A stretch of 64,000 nucleotides of DNA from Francisella sp. LA112445 (lineage in GTDB: Bacteria > Pseudomonadota > Gammaproteobacteria > Francisellales > Francisellaceae), in contig NZ_CP041030.1 of the NCBI RefSeq assembly GCF_012224145.1, positions 744,001 to 808,000 of the forward strand. Direction: 5' to 3'. Both the position numbers and the translations under genes were made by a program. Every line of letters begins with the position of its first letter. Within the stretch, counting starts at the first letter, position 1. This document shows, piece after piece, positions 25,825 to 35,308 of the stretch. Under the pieces are notes generated by a model, which was not told where the DNA came from, did no database searches, and was given only the letters and a program-made list of their open reading frames with translations.

Positions 25825-27354
25825 TTAATGCATTACTGGAACAGGAGCATCTTTAGGTGGTTCTTTTAATAAAAATGGTACAATAGCCAAAATTAGACTC
25901 ATTATACCTACAACATAAAATGAATTAATGTAGCTTAATAAACTACTTTGATGTAAAATCTGCTGTTTTGCAATAGCAACAGTAGATGACTCAGGCATAG
26001 GTAAGGTATGAGCCCAAGATTGAAAATTTTGGTTAAGTGAAGATATATTTTGAGATAGTTCTTGGTATGTTGTTTGTTGATTTCTTGATATGAACGTTGC
26101 AACAAAAGCTGTACCAACAGAGCTTCCAAAGTTTCTAAAGAAGTTAAATGATCCAGACATATCACCCATATCTTCATCAGCAACCCCAACGACGAGTACA
26201 CTCATAAAAGGAATAAAGAACATCATCATTCCAAAGCCTTGAATAGCAGTTGTTAAAATAATATCAAATTCACTTGCAGTAGCAGAGAAGTTAGCCTGCA
26301 TTAAACAAGATATTCCAAATACGATCATTCCTAAACTAATTGTTTTTCTAACCCCTAGCTTTTTTACTAAAAACGCTTGAGTTAGACCAGCACCAATAAC
26401 AGCTGCGATACCCCTAGGGGCTGTAATATAGCCAGCCAAATCAACAGGGTAGCCATATACTTGCTGTAGCATTGTCGGCAGGTATGCCATTGCAGCTGAG
26501 AATAAAAGTACAAACATAAAGCATAAAAAACAAGCTATGACAAAGTTCATATTTCTAAAGATTCTAAATTTAACAACAGATGAGTAAATCAATCCGCGCC
26601 ATATGAAAAATCCTAGAGAAACTACTGATATAGCAAGTAAGATTATTATTTTAATAGAGTCAAACCAGCCATCTGTATTACCATTATCTATGAAAAACTC
26701 TAAGCAGCCTACACCAATAGCCATAAATCCAAAGCTGATATAGTCTATTTTGATCTTCTTTATTTTAGTTGTTTCCATCATAAAGGCAATTATGACAAAT
26801 GCTATTAGGCAAAGGGGAACGTTTACATAAAATATCCACTCCCATGACATGTTTTCACAAATCGCACCACCTAAAACAGGTCCAACGATAGGTCCCATAA
26901 CGATAACCATACTATATACAGTCATCATCTTATTATATTCTTCATTCTTAAAGCTAGTCGAAATATAGGTTTGGGCAACAGAAGGCAAAAATGCTCCACC
27001 TAAACCTTGAAAAGCTCTAAAGATAATCATCTCTGTCAAAGATGTTGATAATCCACACATTATCGATGAAACACCAAAGATAACTGAAGAGATTAAGGCA
27101 ACACGCTTAATACCATATTTTTCAATTACAAGCCCTGAGAGTAAAATAAAAATCGCTGCGGTAACAATATATACTGTAGTAACATCAGCTATTGTTTCGA
27201 CGTTTGCACCAATTGCCCCCATAATCTGAGGTATTGCAACTGCAACAATAGTTAAGTCAACAATCTCAGCTAGAGCAAGTAAGCTTATAGCTATTGCAAC
27301 TATAGATCTTTTTTGGCTCCAGAATCCTGTTGTATTAGTTATATTTGTTTGCAT
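25825..27354 (-). CDS. emrB: EmrB-type MFS multidrug exporter (DHA2, 14 TMS)
   Basis: Inner-membrane drug:proton antiporter, 509 residues, with about 14 hydrophobic segments. Motif C of exporters is visible at VMGPIVGPVLGGAICENMSWEW, and LTIVAVAIPQIMGAIGA at TM1 is typical of EmrB. First gene of the emrB-emrA-silC operon, divergent from an AraC regulator across a spacer with a palindrome at 27398-27419. Confidence 0.94.
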   Translation of the reverse strand: MQTNITNTTGFWSQKRSIVAIAISLLALAEIVDLTIVAVAIPQIMGAIGANVETIADVTTVYIVTAAIFILLSGLVIEKYGIKRVALISSVIFGVSSIMCGLSTSLTEMIIFRAFQGLGGAFLPSVAQTYISTSFKNEEYNKMMTVYSMVIVMGPIVGPVLGGAICENMSWEWIFYVNVPLCLIAFVIIAFMMETTKIKKIKIDYISFGFMAIGVGCLEFFIDNGNTDGWFDSIKIIILLAISVVSLGFFIWRGLIYSSVVKFRIFRNMNFVIACFLCFMFVLLFSAAMAYLPTMLQQVYGYPVDLAGYITAPRGIAAVIGAGLTQAFLVKKLGVRKTISLGMIVFGISCLMQANFSATASEFDIILTTAIQGFGMMMFFIPFMSVLVVGVADEDMGDMSGSFNFFRNFGSSVGTAFVATFISRNQQTTYQELSQNISSLNQNFQSWAHTLPMPESSTVAIAKQQILHQSSLLSYINSFYVVGIMSLILAIVPFLLKEPPKDAPVPVMH

Positions 27355-27397
27355 AATTGAAAGTATTCTTAAAATTTTTATAAAAACACAACTCGCA

Positions 27398-27419
27398 CTA
27401 CTTACTAAATTTTAAGTAG
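27398..27419. promoter_or_regulatory. Inverted repeat between emrB and the AraC gene
   Basis: CTACTTA, 8 nt, TAAGTAG: 7-bp perfect arms, 44 bp upstream of the emrB start. Suits a regulator operator for the efflux operon; the divergent AraC-type protein is the obvious candidate, though AraC sites are more often direct repeats. Confidence 0.4.
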
Positions 27420-27509
27420 AGAGAATAAAAATATTTTAGGTGTTTAAATTATTTTAGAATTATTGCACAATTTAAGCAAGGTATCATAACATTATAGGGA
27501 CAAAAAATA

Positions 27510-28331
27510 TTGAAAAGTGGCCAAAGTTATTCTGATGCAGAAATATTCTCTTTAGGGGACTGGTTAGATGGTCCATCAATTGTTGCAATAAAGGGAGGAA
27601 ACTCCCCAGAAAGCGAGAATCAGATAAATACTAAAGAGACTGATTGGCACCATCATTTACGTGGAAAAATATTCTGTGTAGAAAGTGGTTTAGTTCATGT
27701 GAGTACGCCAAATGGATCATGGGTTTTACCGTCTAATAGAGCTGGCTGGGTGCCTCCAAATACTTCACATAAAATACGTATTAGTGGTATTGTTCGTGGT
27801 TGGGTAATTTTTATATTACCAAGTATTTGTGAGACTTTACCAGATACTTCTCGTGTTATCCCTATGAGTATGGTGCTTAGAGCATTAGCTTTAAGAGCTG
27901 TTGAGTGGGATAAGCAACAAACCTTGAATGAAGAACAAGAATATATTGCAACTATAATTTGTAACGAAATTAGGAGAGCTCCAGAAGAAGCTCTACATTT
28001 ACCAATGCCAAAATCAAATAGGTTAATAAAAGTTGCAAATGCGATAATTGATAATCCATCTCTTAATAAGAGTTTAGAGCAATGGGCATCATTTGGAGCT
28101 ATGTCACCACGAACTTTAAGAAGGGCTTTTTTAACAGAAACTGGACTTAGTTTCTCGCGTTGGCGTCAACAAGCTCAATTAGCTCATGGTCTAGATATGT
28201 TAGCACAAGATATACCTGTTACTGAGGTTTCAGACTCTTTAGGTTATGCATCATCTAGTAATTTTATTGCGATGTTTAGAAGAGCTTTTGGAAAGACACC
28301 TAAGCAGTATTTTTCAAATAAAGAAAATTAA
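27510..28331 (+). CDS. AraC family transcriptional regulator
   Basis: 273-residue regulator with an N-terminal cupin-like sensor (HHHLRGKIFCVESGLVHV, then GWVPPNTSHKIRISG) and a C-terminal double helix-turn-helix (SLEQWASFGAMSPRTLRRAF and VSDSLGYASSSNFIAMFRRA, ending FGKTPKQYF). The start is TTG 27510, with AGGGA 9 nt upstream and no in-frame ATG nearby. Divergent from emrB, so it probably controls the efflux operon in response to a small molecule; the ligand is unknown. Its stop is 2 bp from the fadD stop, convergent. Confidence 0.88.
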   Translation: MKSGQSYSDAEIFSLGDWLDGPSIVAIKGGNSPESENQINTKETDWHHHLRGKIFCVESGLVHVSTPNGSWVLPSNRAGWVPPNTSHKIRISGIVRGWVIFILPSICETLPDTSRVIPMSMVLRALALRAVEWDKQQTLNEEQEYIATIICNEIRRAPEEALHLPMPKSNRLIKVANAIIDNPSLNKSLEQWASFGAMSPRTLRRAFLTETGLSFSRWRQQAQLAHGLDMLAQDIPVTEVSDSLGYASSSNFIAMFRRAFGKTPKQYFSNKEN

Positions 28332-28332
28332 T

Positions 28333-30024
28333 TTATAGAAAATCGTTTTTAAGTTTTTTGATATCAATTTTTCCAGTATTATTTTTAGGTAAAGTGCTTA
28401 CAAAGATACAAGTCTTTGGAACTTTATAACTTGCTAGTTTTTCTCTACAGTGAGCAATAATATCTTTTTCAGTTAATTTAGAATCTTTTTCTAGAGAAAT
28501 AAATGCAATAGCTCTTTCTCCTGATGTTTTTGACTCTACACCTGTGACAGCAACTTCTTTGATATCTTCTAGTTTTAAAATACATATTTCTATTTCACGA
28601 GGATAGACATTAAATCCAGATACGATAATCATATTTTTAATTCTATCAGAGATAGTTAGACGTCCTTTTTTGTCAATATAGCCAATATCTCCAGTTTTCA
28701 ACCAGCCATCTTCAGAAAAGTATAATTCATTGTTTTTTTCATCATTCCAGAATCCTTGACATCTTTGAGGACCTTTAAGCCAAATTTCTCCTTCTTTAAA
28801 ACATTCGTCGATCTCTTGAGAAGTATTTATATCTCTAATGCTTAACTCAGTACCTGGAATAGGGTAGCCACATGTACCAAAGTAATCTTCTTCAGACTCA
28901 TTAAATTTATTCAAAGATATTGCAGGAGACATTTCAGTCATTCCATAACCTTCTTTAAGTTCTACACCAGTTCTATCTAGCCATCGTAAATATATTTTAC
29001 GTGATATAGGCATTCCGCCACTTAAAGAATACTGGTATCTAGTTTTATTTATTTTGTCAAAATCAGGATGCTCTAACATAGCCATATAAAGGGTGTTCAA
29101 ACCATTAAAAATAGTAAATTCATTTTTTGACATTGTTTTAATTAGATCTTTAATATCTCGAGCATTTGGAATCAAGATATTTTTAGCACCAGCAAAAAAG
29201 AAACAAAATAAGTTAGCACTGAGTGAGAATATATGATAAAGAGGCAGAGCTGTAATAAGAACTTGCTCAAAAACATTCATATCATGATTAATCCATGCCC
29301 AAACTTGCTGAATATTTGAAGCAACATTATCATGAGTCAGAATTGCACCTTTAGGCTGACCTGTAGTACCACTAGAGTATTGTAAACATAAAATATTTTC
29401 TTTAGAAATATTTGGTTTTTTATATAGTCTTTTATCTGCTTTTAGAGCTTTTGTAAATTGGATAAATGTATTTTTATTATATTTAGGTTTATCTTTTATT
29501 AGATGCTTTGACACTAGTCCTATAACTTGTTTTTTAGGGAATGGATATAAGTCAGCGATATTTGTCACAAGAACATTCTCTAAAGAGCTAATTCTTATTC
29601 GAGCTTTTTGAATATGGTGAGCAAACATATCCATAACAATTGCTACTTTCACATTACAGTTGTTAAAAATAGCCTCTAGTTCATCAGCTTTGTAAAGAGG
29701 GTTAGTGTTAACAAATACAGCTCCTATCTTAATACACGCAAATATACTAACAGTAAACTGTAGACAGTTTGGTAAAACTATCGCAACTCTATCACCTTTT
29801 TCAACACCTAGATCATTTTGTAGAAAACTAGCTACTTTAGTCGCTAGATCATCAAGTTGTGTGAAAGATAGGTTAACATCGTGGCAAGATACAGCATCTC
29901 GATAAGGGTACTGAAGTATTGCCTTTTCATATAATTCTAAAAGTGTATATATATTCGGCTCTATATCTTTAGGTGTATTCTCAGGATAGTTAGACAACCA
30001 AGTCTTTTTAGAAAACTTACTCAT
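28333..30024 (-). CDS. fadD: Long-chain acyl-CoA synthetase
   Basis: Adenylate-forming enzyme that activates fatty acids to acyl-CoA, 563 residues, at the cytoplasmic membrane. AMP-binding motifs: YSSGTTGQPKGAILTHDN (P-loop), GYGMTEMSPA, GWLKTGDIGYIDKKGRL and the FACS-type segment DRIKNMIIVSGFNVYPREIE, with the C-terminal catalytic lysine in NNTGKIDIKKL. Monocistronic, convergent with the AraC gene. Confidence 0.93.
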   Translation of the reverse strand: MSKFSKKTWLSNYPENTPKDIEPNIYTLLELYEKAILQYPYRDAVSCHDVNLSFTQLDDLATKVASFLQNDLGVEKGDRVAIVLPNCLQFTVSIFACIKIGAVFVNTNPLYKADELEAIFNNCNVKVAIVMDMFAHHIQKARIRISSLENVLVTNIADLYPFPKKQVIGLVSKHLIKDKPKYNKNTFIQFTKALKADKRLYKKPNISKENILCLQYSSGTTGQPKGAILTHDNVASNIQQVWAWINHDMNVFEQVLITALPLYHIFSLSANLFCFFFAGAKNILIPNARDIKDLIKTMSKNEFTIFNGLNTLYMAMLEHPDFDKINKTRYQYSLSGGMPISRKIYLRWLDRTGVELKEGYGMTEMSPAISLNKFNESEEDYFGTCGYPIPGTELSIRDINTSQEIDECFKEGEIWLKGPQRCQGFWNDEKNNELYFSEDGWLKTGDIGYIDKKGRLTISDRIKNMIIVSGFNVYPREIEICILKLEDIKEVAVTGVESKTSGERAIAFISLEKDSKLTEKDIIAHCREKLASYKVPKTCIFVSTLPKNNTGKIDIKKLKNDFL

Positions 30025-30137
30025 GATAAAAAATAAAATTAGATATTAAAAGTTATTTTAGCAAAAAAATATCTTATTGAAATAATATTGGAATATATAT
30101 TTGGATAAAGATTAAACTTCTCTTTTCTTAATTTCAG

Positions 30138-31559
30138 TTATTTAATATGTTTGTTTAATATAGAAGCAAGAGCAAACATTATAATAGTTATTATTAGTAT
30201 ACTAATAGTAATGTATCCAAATACGCTAGTATATAAAGCTAAACTTTGTTGTTTAGTTATGTTAGCCATATTCTTTGGTAATGCTATGAATGAGCCAATA
30301 AATGATGCTGTGTATGAAGCAATCATTGTTGCTAAAAACCAAAACCCCATAACAAAACCTGATATGAAACTAGGGCATAGTTCAGCAACCATTGCTAATC
30401 CAAGTCCAATTATTAATAACTCAGCTAATGATGTAAAAGCATAAGAAAGGATTAACCAATTCCCAGAAACAATATATGCTACTGCAAAATACTTTGAACA
30501 ATATAATGTAAGATATGACATAAACATTAGAGCCATCCCAATACAAAAGCTAGTCACATAAGAAATTTTGACTCTTTTATACACAAATGCCAGAATAGGA
30601 GAGAATACTATAATCCAAAAGGGGACTAGGAATTGATATTGTGTAGCAGGAACATGCCAACCTAAAATATTTAAAGAAACATTATGCTGTGCAAAAAATG
30701 TTAAAGTCGTAGGCATTTGGAAATATAAAGAATAAAAAAATATAGCCTCAATTATTAATATAAAAGCAACCAGCATTTTATTTCTTTCAGAGGGCTTTAG
30801 TTGTAAAGCAATATATAAAAAATATATAGTTGCTATTGTTACAACAAATGAGGTTAAACTAATACATAGTGTTGTATTTGATAAAATGTTTGCGATCATA
30901 ACAAAAGCAATTATTAAGCCAAGTAATGTATAAACTAAAGCTTTCTTACTTATTGAGTTTTTACCTGGTTCAGTATCGAGGTTTTGCATTTTTCTATAAA
31001 AAAATAAAAAACCAAATAAGCCGAGGAATAATCCAAAGCCACATATTATAAATGCTTCAGTATAGCCATAAACTTGCGAAATGATAGGTGTTAAAGCCAT
31101 AGAGGTTAATCCTCCCATACTAATGGCTAAGTAATAAAGAGTCATAGCACTATTAAGTCGACCATCTCCCTTATCAAACATTTTTGACACTAAAGATGAT
31201 GGATTTGCTTTAAAAAAGGCATTACCAACTATAATTCCAGAAAAAATGTAGTATATTGATTCTTTATCACAAAAAGTAAAGCTAAGATACGATAGTCCTA
31301 GTATAGTAGCACCAATAGCTATAGTTCTCTTAGCACCTAAGACTTTATCACCAATTAAACCACCAACCCATATAAATCCAAAAGTAAATGCAAAAAATGA
31401 ACCCATAAGATAGATAGTTTGTTTTTCGCTAAAACCTAGATTCTGAGTAAAATATAAAGCAATAATTGCTTGAAACCCATAAAAGCCAAATCTTTCCCAA
31501 AACTCTATACCCCAAACAACCCAGAAAGGAGCAGATAAGGTTCTATAACTTTTTTGCAT
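30138..31559 (-). CDS. POT/PTR family proton-coupled oligopeptide transporter
   Basis: 12- to 14-helix inner-membrane importer of di- and tripeptides, 473 residues from the start used here. ExxERFxxYG is seen as EFWERFGFYG in helix 1; GGLIGDKVLGAKRTIAIG is the loop 2-3 signature. I prefer ATG 31559, with AAGAAAG 6-7 nt upstream, to the ATG six codons earlier. A second, different POT gene lies at 54072. Amino-acid import by peptide transporters matters to auxotrophic Francisella; that role is inferred. Confidence 0.88.
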   Translation of the reverse strand: MQKSYRTLSAPFWVVWGIEFWERFGFYGFQAIIALYFTQNLGFSEKQTIYLMGSFFAFTFGFIWVGGLIGDKVLGAKRTIAIGATILGLSYLSFTFCDKESIYYIFSGIIVGNAFFKANPSSLVSKMFDKGDGRLNSAMTLYYLAISMGGLTSMALTPIISQVYGYTEAFIICGFGLFLGLFGFLFFYRKMQNLDTEPGKNSISKKALVYTLLGLIIAFVMIANILSNTTLCISLTSFVVTIATIYFLYIALQLKPSERNKMLVAFILIIEAIFFYSLYFQMPTTLTFFAQHNVSLNILGWHVPATQYQFLVPFWIIVFSPILAFVYKRVKISYVTSFCIGMALMFMSYLTLYCSKYFAVAYIVSGNWLILSYAFTSLAELLIIGLGLAMVAELCPSFISGFVMGFWFLATMIASYTASFIGSFIALPKNMANITKQQSLALYTSVFGYITISILIITIIMFALASILNKHIK

Positions 31560-31623
31560 AAAAAACTTTCTTAACATTTAAAAAAATAATTTAATCACTA
31601 GGATTATTTATTTGCAAGGTTAA

Positions 31624-32349
31624 TTATTTGAGAAAGTTGATTATAGAAATTATATTTATAGGAGCTGTTTCTGCTTTGAGTATTCTTTTTCCAAGGTTTA
31701 TCATGAAAAAATTATTTTTTCTAAAATGATTCATTTCAGTTTCGCTAAATCCACCTTCTGGTCCAATAAAGATATTAAAATCATTCGAGTTTTTTACGTA
31801 AGATTCAAAATTTTCTATAGTTTTAGAATATGGGCAGAGTGTGAGATTCAAGACATCTGTATTTATACTTATATCAGGTAGGTTTATAGGAGTATGTATT
31901 TTTGGAATAAAAACACGGGCACACTGTTCTGTTGCAGATATGGCTATCTTATTCCATCTTTCTAATTTTTTATCAAAGCCTTTTTTATCAAACTTGTGAT
32001 TTGTATATTCTGTGATAATAGGATATATGTTATTTACTCCTAGCTCAGTAGCTTTTTGAATAACAAGTTCAAAATTCTCATTCTTAATAAGTGATTGGTA
32101 TAAGTTTATATTGTAACTATTTTCATTTTTTATTTCTTTTGAAGAAATTACCTCAAGTTCGATATTTTTATTATTTATATCAAATATTCTTGCTTGGTAT
32201 TGGACACTATCTAAGTTATTAAATAATTCAACTATATCGTTTTTTTTAAGTCTAAGAACATTTTTGAAATAGTTATAATATTCTCCAGATATTGAAAGAT
32301 TTTTTGTATTCTGTGAAATTTCAGCAAAAAAACCTCTAATAGTTCTCAT
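31624..32349 (-). CDS. rsmE: 16S rRNA m3U1498 methyltransferase RsmE
   Basis: SPOUT methyltransferase that N3-methylates U1498 of 16S rRNA. 241 residues. An N-terminal PUA-like domain (HYYNVLR-type YYNYFKNVLRLKKNDIVELF) is followed by the SPOUT domain with IQKATELGVNNIYPIITE, FIGPEGGFSETEMNHF and LGKRILKAETAPI, the three diagnostic RsmE motifs. Divergent from the DUF445 gene. Confidence 0.95.
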   Translation of the reverse strand: MRTIRGFFAEISQNTKNLSISGEYYNYFKNVLRLKKNDIVELFNNLDSVQYQARIFDINNKNIELEVISSKEIKNENSYNINLYQSLIKNENFELVIQKATELGVNNIYPIITEYTNHKFDKKGFDKKLERWNKIAISATEQCARVFIPKIHTPINLPDISINTDVLNLTLCPYSKTIENFESYVKNSNDFNIFIGPEGGFSETEMNHFRKNNFFMINLGKRILKAETAPINIISIINFLK

Positions 32350-32417
32350 AAAATTAAAATTTGTTAAAATATTTATCCTTTATTATAAATTTTAAACTAA
32401 TCAAAAAGTAGGAAAAT

Positions 32418-33104
32418 ATGAAAATATTTAATAAAAGCTTTATAACTAACTTGATTGCTTTACTTTTAGCATTACTTGGATGGTTTTTAGCAGATAAGCA
32501 TATTCAAAATATTGGTTTTTATGCTTTATCTGGGGCACTGACTAATTGGCTTGCTATATACATGCTATTTGAAAAGATTCCCTTCTTATATGGTTCTGGG
32601 ATTATCCCAAATAAATTTGAAAGTTTTAAAAGGACTATAAAGGATATGATTATGGAGCAGTTTTTCTCTCCAGAAAATTTAAATAAATTTTTAGCTAGTG
32701 ATGAAATTAAAAAATATATAGGAAATATAGTAACTTCAAAAATAGATTTAAATAAAGTTTTTGATAGTTTTGTTGATATGTTAATGACTAGTAAATATGG
32801 TTCTATGATAGATATGTTTCTAGGAGGTAGAGATGCTTTAGAAGGTTTAAGAGAACCTTTCATAAAAAAACTAGATACAAAGATTCTAGAGCTAGTTGAT
32901 GGGTTAAAAATAGATAGTAATACTATTTCAGAAAAAGCTAGTGAAAAAATAGAAAAATTAATAGATATGCGTTTAGAAGAGCTAACTCCACAAATGATAA
33001 AGGAAATAGTTCAAAAAATTATTCGTGAACATTTAGGTTGGCTTGTTGTTTGGGGAGGAGTATTTGGAGGATTAATAGGTTTAGTAGCTAGCTTTATTGT
33101 TTAG
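32418..33104 (+). CDS. DUF445 family membrane protein
   Basis: 228-residue protein with two N-terminal membrane helices (about 8-25 and 33-50) and one at the C-terminus (VVWGGVFGGLIGLVASFIV). Between them is a long charged helical region with SGIIPNKFESFKRTIKDMI, as in DUF445/YheB-type proteins. Function unknown. Its 3' end overlaps the convergent mla-cluster auxiliary gene by 11 bp. Confidence 0.75.
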   Translation: MKIFNKSFITNLIALLLALLGWFLADKHIQNIGFYALSGALTNWLAIYMLFEKIPFLYGSGIIPNKFESFKRTIKDMIMEQFFSPENLNKFLASDEIKKYIGNIVTSKIDLNKVFDSFVDMLMTSKYGSMIDMFLGGRDALEGLREPFIKKLDTKILELVDGLKIDSNTISEKASEKIEKLIDMRLEELTPQMIKEIVQKIIREHLGWLVVWGGVFGGLIGLVASFIV

Positions 33105-33804
33105 TCGTTATATTAAACAAACTAGGAGGGTCTGATTTTAGAGTTTTTGTATTATGATTTTTTTGTTTTTTAAGGTTTTCAATTAACCAAGGTCTTAGTT
33201 CAGCTAGAATATTTGCTAGAGCTATATTTGTTAGTTCTGCATATCTATGAGCACTAACATCATTACTAGTAATTTTGTGGTTATATTTTATTGTTTTGAT
33301 AACAGCTTTACCCGTTTTCTCATTTTTTAGATAAAAAGTTATATAAAAGAAAAATTGATTATGATCTAAATCTAAAACAGGTCCATAAGGGGTTGTACCA
33401 GATAGTGTAAAATCTTGGCGGATATTAATATTTTGGAAAGCTAAATTATTAACAATATTATTATCTAAAATATATTCAAAGGTAGCTACTGTAAGCATTT
33501 TTGAAACTGGTATAGCCCATGAACTATTTTTGAAATTATGTAACTGGTCATCTTTAACATAAAACATTTGGGTTGATTTTGATACTTGAGTCTGTATGTT
33601 ATAAACAAGTAATGTAGTATCGATATCAGCATTCTTTGTATTAGGAAGAGACTCTTTCTCAATTTGTTTACCATATATAATAAATTCTTTTTCATTAGGT
33701 ACTTTTACAGGATCTCCAAGTAAAGAAAATGCAAATATTTTTAATGGTAAGGTTATTATTAGAAAGATTAGTAAAAAAGTTCTAATATTTTTATTAATTA
33801 TCAT
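33094..33804 (-). CDS. Exported auxiliary protein of the MCE transporter (ABC_trans_aux-like)
   Basis: 236 residues with a signal peptide (MIINKNIRTFLLIFLIITLPLK..., cleavage after about FAF) but no lipobox cysteine. The body has the pattern of the PqiC/ABC-transport auxiliary family: LLVYNIQTQVSKSTQMFYV, then SSWAIPVSKML and a repeated YKxxxNxAFYL-like fold. PqiC-type partners are usually outer-membrane lipoproteins, so loss of the lipid anchor is unusual. The start overlaps the mlaD end by 11 nt with GGAG 6 nt upstream. Family assignment is tentative; the operon position supports it. Confidence 0.6.
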   Translation of the reverse strand: MIINKNIRTFLLIFLIITLPLKIFAFSLLGDPVKVPNEKEFIIYGKQIEKESLPNTKNADIDTTLLVYNIQTQVSKSTQMFYVKDDQLHNFKNSSWAIPVSKMLTVATFEYILDNNIVNNLAFQNINIRQDFTLSGTTPYGPVLDLDHNQFFFYITFYLKNEKTGKAVIKTIKYNHKITSNDVSAHRYAELTNIALANILAELRPWLIENLKKQKNHNTKTLKSDPPSLFNITTKQ

Positions 33805-34519
33805 GCTCTACTCCTCTAACAATTATTGAAGGATCATATTGAAGAATTCTCATAACGTCATTTAGGCGCGTAATAGTTTCTTGGCTTTCAGTCATTGTAT
33901 CATTAAGGTTCATAAGAGTTTTATTAAAGTAAATAGATGAGTTACTAAGGTTATAAAGAAGTATATTTATGCTATCAGTAAACTCATTAAATTTATTTAT
34001 ATTTTGTGGAGACATCATTCTATTGAATTTGGCAGATATTTGCTCTAGTGAGTCAGCTATTGCTCCGACTTTTTTCATAATATTTGTAAGTTGAGAAGGT
34101 TTTGATTTTATAATAGTTATTTTATTTTTATGTTTATCTATTAAATCAAGTCCCATATCATTTTTATTAATGTCTAAGGAAAGCTCAACAATTGACTGGC
34201 CTGTTATCCCCACTGTTTGTAGAGTTGCAACTGTTTGCTTATAAATAGGAATACTGCTATCTATCTTCATATATACGCTAACTAATTTAGGATTATTTTT
34301 GTTGATAGCTATATCACTAACTTTACCAATGTTGAAACCCTTGTATGAGACATTTGAACCGACATTTAGCCCAGAAATACTAGAGAAGTTTGTCATATAA
34401 GTAGTTGTAGATTGATTTTTAAAGCCTCCAGATAGAAAGAAGCCTATAAAGATCATTACAAATACCATGAAAATCACAAATAGTCCTGCGATTAGGTTCT
34501 TTATACTATTTTCATTCAT
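33794..34519 (-). CDS. mlaD: MCE-domain substrate-binding protein MlaD-like
   Basis: 241 residues: one N-terminal membrane helix (about 9-30), then the MCE domain (about 38-115) with FSSISGLNVGSNVSYKGFNIGKVSDI, followed by a helical C-terminal extension rich in Asn and Ser. MlaD rings carry phospholipids across the periplasm. AGGAGC lies 8 nt before the ATG. Third gene of mlaE-mlaF-mlaD-auxiliary. Confidence 0.88.
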   Translation of the reverse strand: MNENSIKNLIAGLFVIFMVFVMIFIGFFLSGGFKNQSTTTYMTNFSSISGLNVGSNVSYKGFNIGKVSDIAINKNNPKLVSVYMKIDSSIPIYKQTVATLQTVGITGQSIVELSLDINKNDMGLDLIDKHKNKITIIKSKPSQLTNIMKKVGAIADSLEQISAKFNRMMSPQNINKFNEFTDSINILLYNLSNSSIYFNKTLMNLNDTMTESQETITRLNDVMRILQYDPSIIVRGVEHDN

Positions 34520-34530
34520 TATATAAGCTC

Positions 34531-35292
34531 CTAATATTTTCCTTCATTATGTGGGTCAAAAAAGTTTCTTATACTTTCATATTGGGTTTGTTGAGAAACA
34601 AACTTAACCGTATCGTGTAACATTATTCTTTTTTCATCCATATATATTATATCATCAACAATTCGCCAAATAGTGTTTAGATCATGGGTGATCATAACAA
34701 CAGATATTCCAAGTTCTTCCTTTAAATATAAAATAAGCTCATCCATCGCCTTAATTGAATAGGGATCTAGCCCTGCATGAGGTTCATCCAAGAAAACAAC
34801 TTTAGGATCTAGAGCAATAGTTCTAGCTAGAGCGACTCTTTTTAACATTCCTCCGCTTATTTCAGAAGGGTATTTATTAAAAGCTTCTTCTTTAAGGCCA
34901 ACCATTCTTAACTTTATAACCGCAATATCCGTCAGCACATCAGGAGGAAGCTTGGTGTGTTGTTTTAAAGGGAATATTACATTTTGTAAGTTAGTTAGTG
35001 ATGAAAATAGAGCACAATGTTGAAACATCATACTCATATTACTAGAGATTTGTTTGCGCTTAATTGGATTGTCTACTAGTTTTGAGATCTCTTGACCAAG
35101 TAAGAAAATCTTACCAGAGTAAATAGGTTGTAGCATTAGGATCTCTCTCATTAGGGTAGTTTTACCACATCCACTAGCACCAATAATGCAACTTATCTTT
35201 TCTGGGGGGATATCTAAGTTTAGATCTTTATGAATCCACTCCTTGCCAAACTTTGTACACAGGTTTCTTACTTGAATAATGCTTTCATTCAT
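34531..35292 (-). CDS. mlaF: MlaF-type ABC transporter ATPase
   Basis: 253 residues from ATG 35292. Walker A GASGCGKTTLM, signature ISGGMLKRVALARTIA, Walker B VVFLDEPHAGLDP and the His switch ITHDL. Energises an MCE lipid transporter. I chose 35292 because AAGGGAG lies 8 nt upstream; the longer ORF start at 35319 would overlap mlaE without a ribosome binding site. Confidence 0.92.
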   Translation of the reverse strand: MNESIIQVRNLCTKFGKEWIHKDLNLDIPPEKISCIIGASGCGKTTLMREILMLQPIYSGKIFLLGQEISKLVDNPIKRKQISSNMSMMFQHCALFSSLTNLQNVIFPLKQHTKLPPDVLTDIAVIKLRMVGLKEEAFNKYPSEISGGMLKRVALARTIALDPKVVFLDEPHAGLDPYSIKAMDELILYLKEELGISVVMITHDLNTIWRIVDDIIYMDEKRIMLHDTVKFVSQQTQYESIRNFFDPHNEGKY

Positions 35293-35308
35293 TATAATAC
35301 TCCCTTGT

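Noticed and set aside
32519-32863. 114-codon antisense ORF in the DUF445 gene
   Set aside because: Composition mirrors the sense frame and no start signal is visible; the sense frame has membrane helices and a family match.
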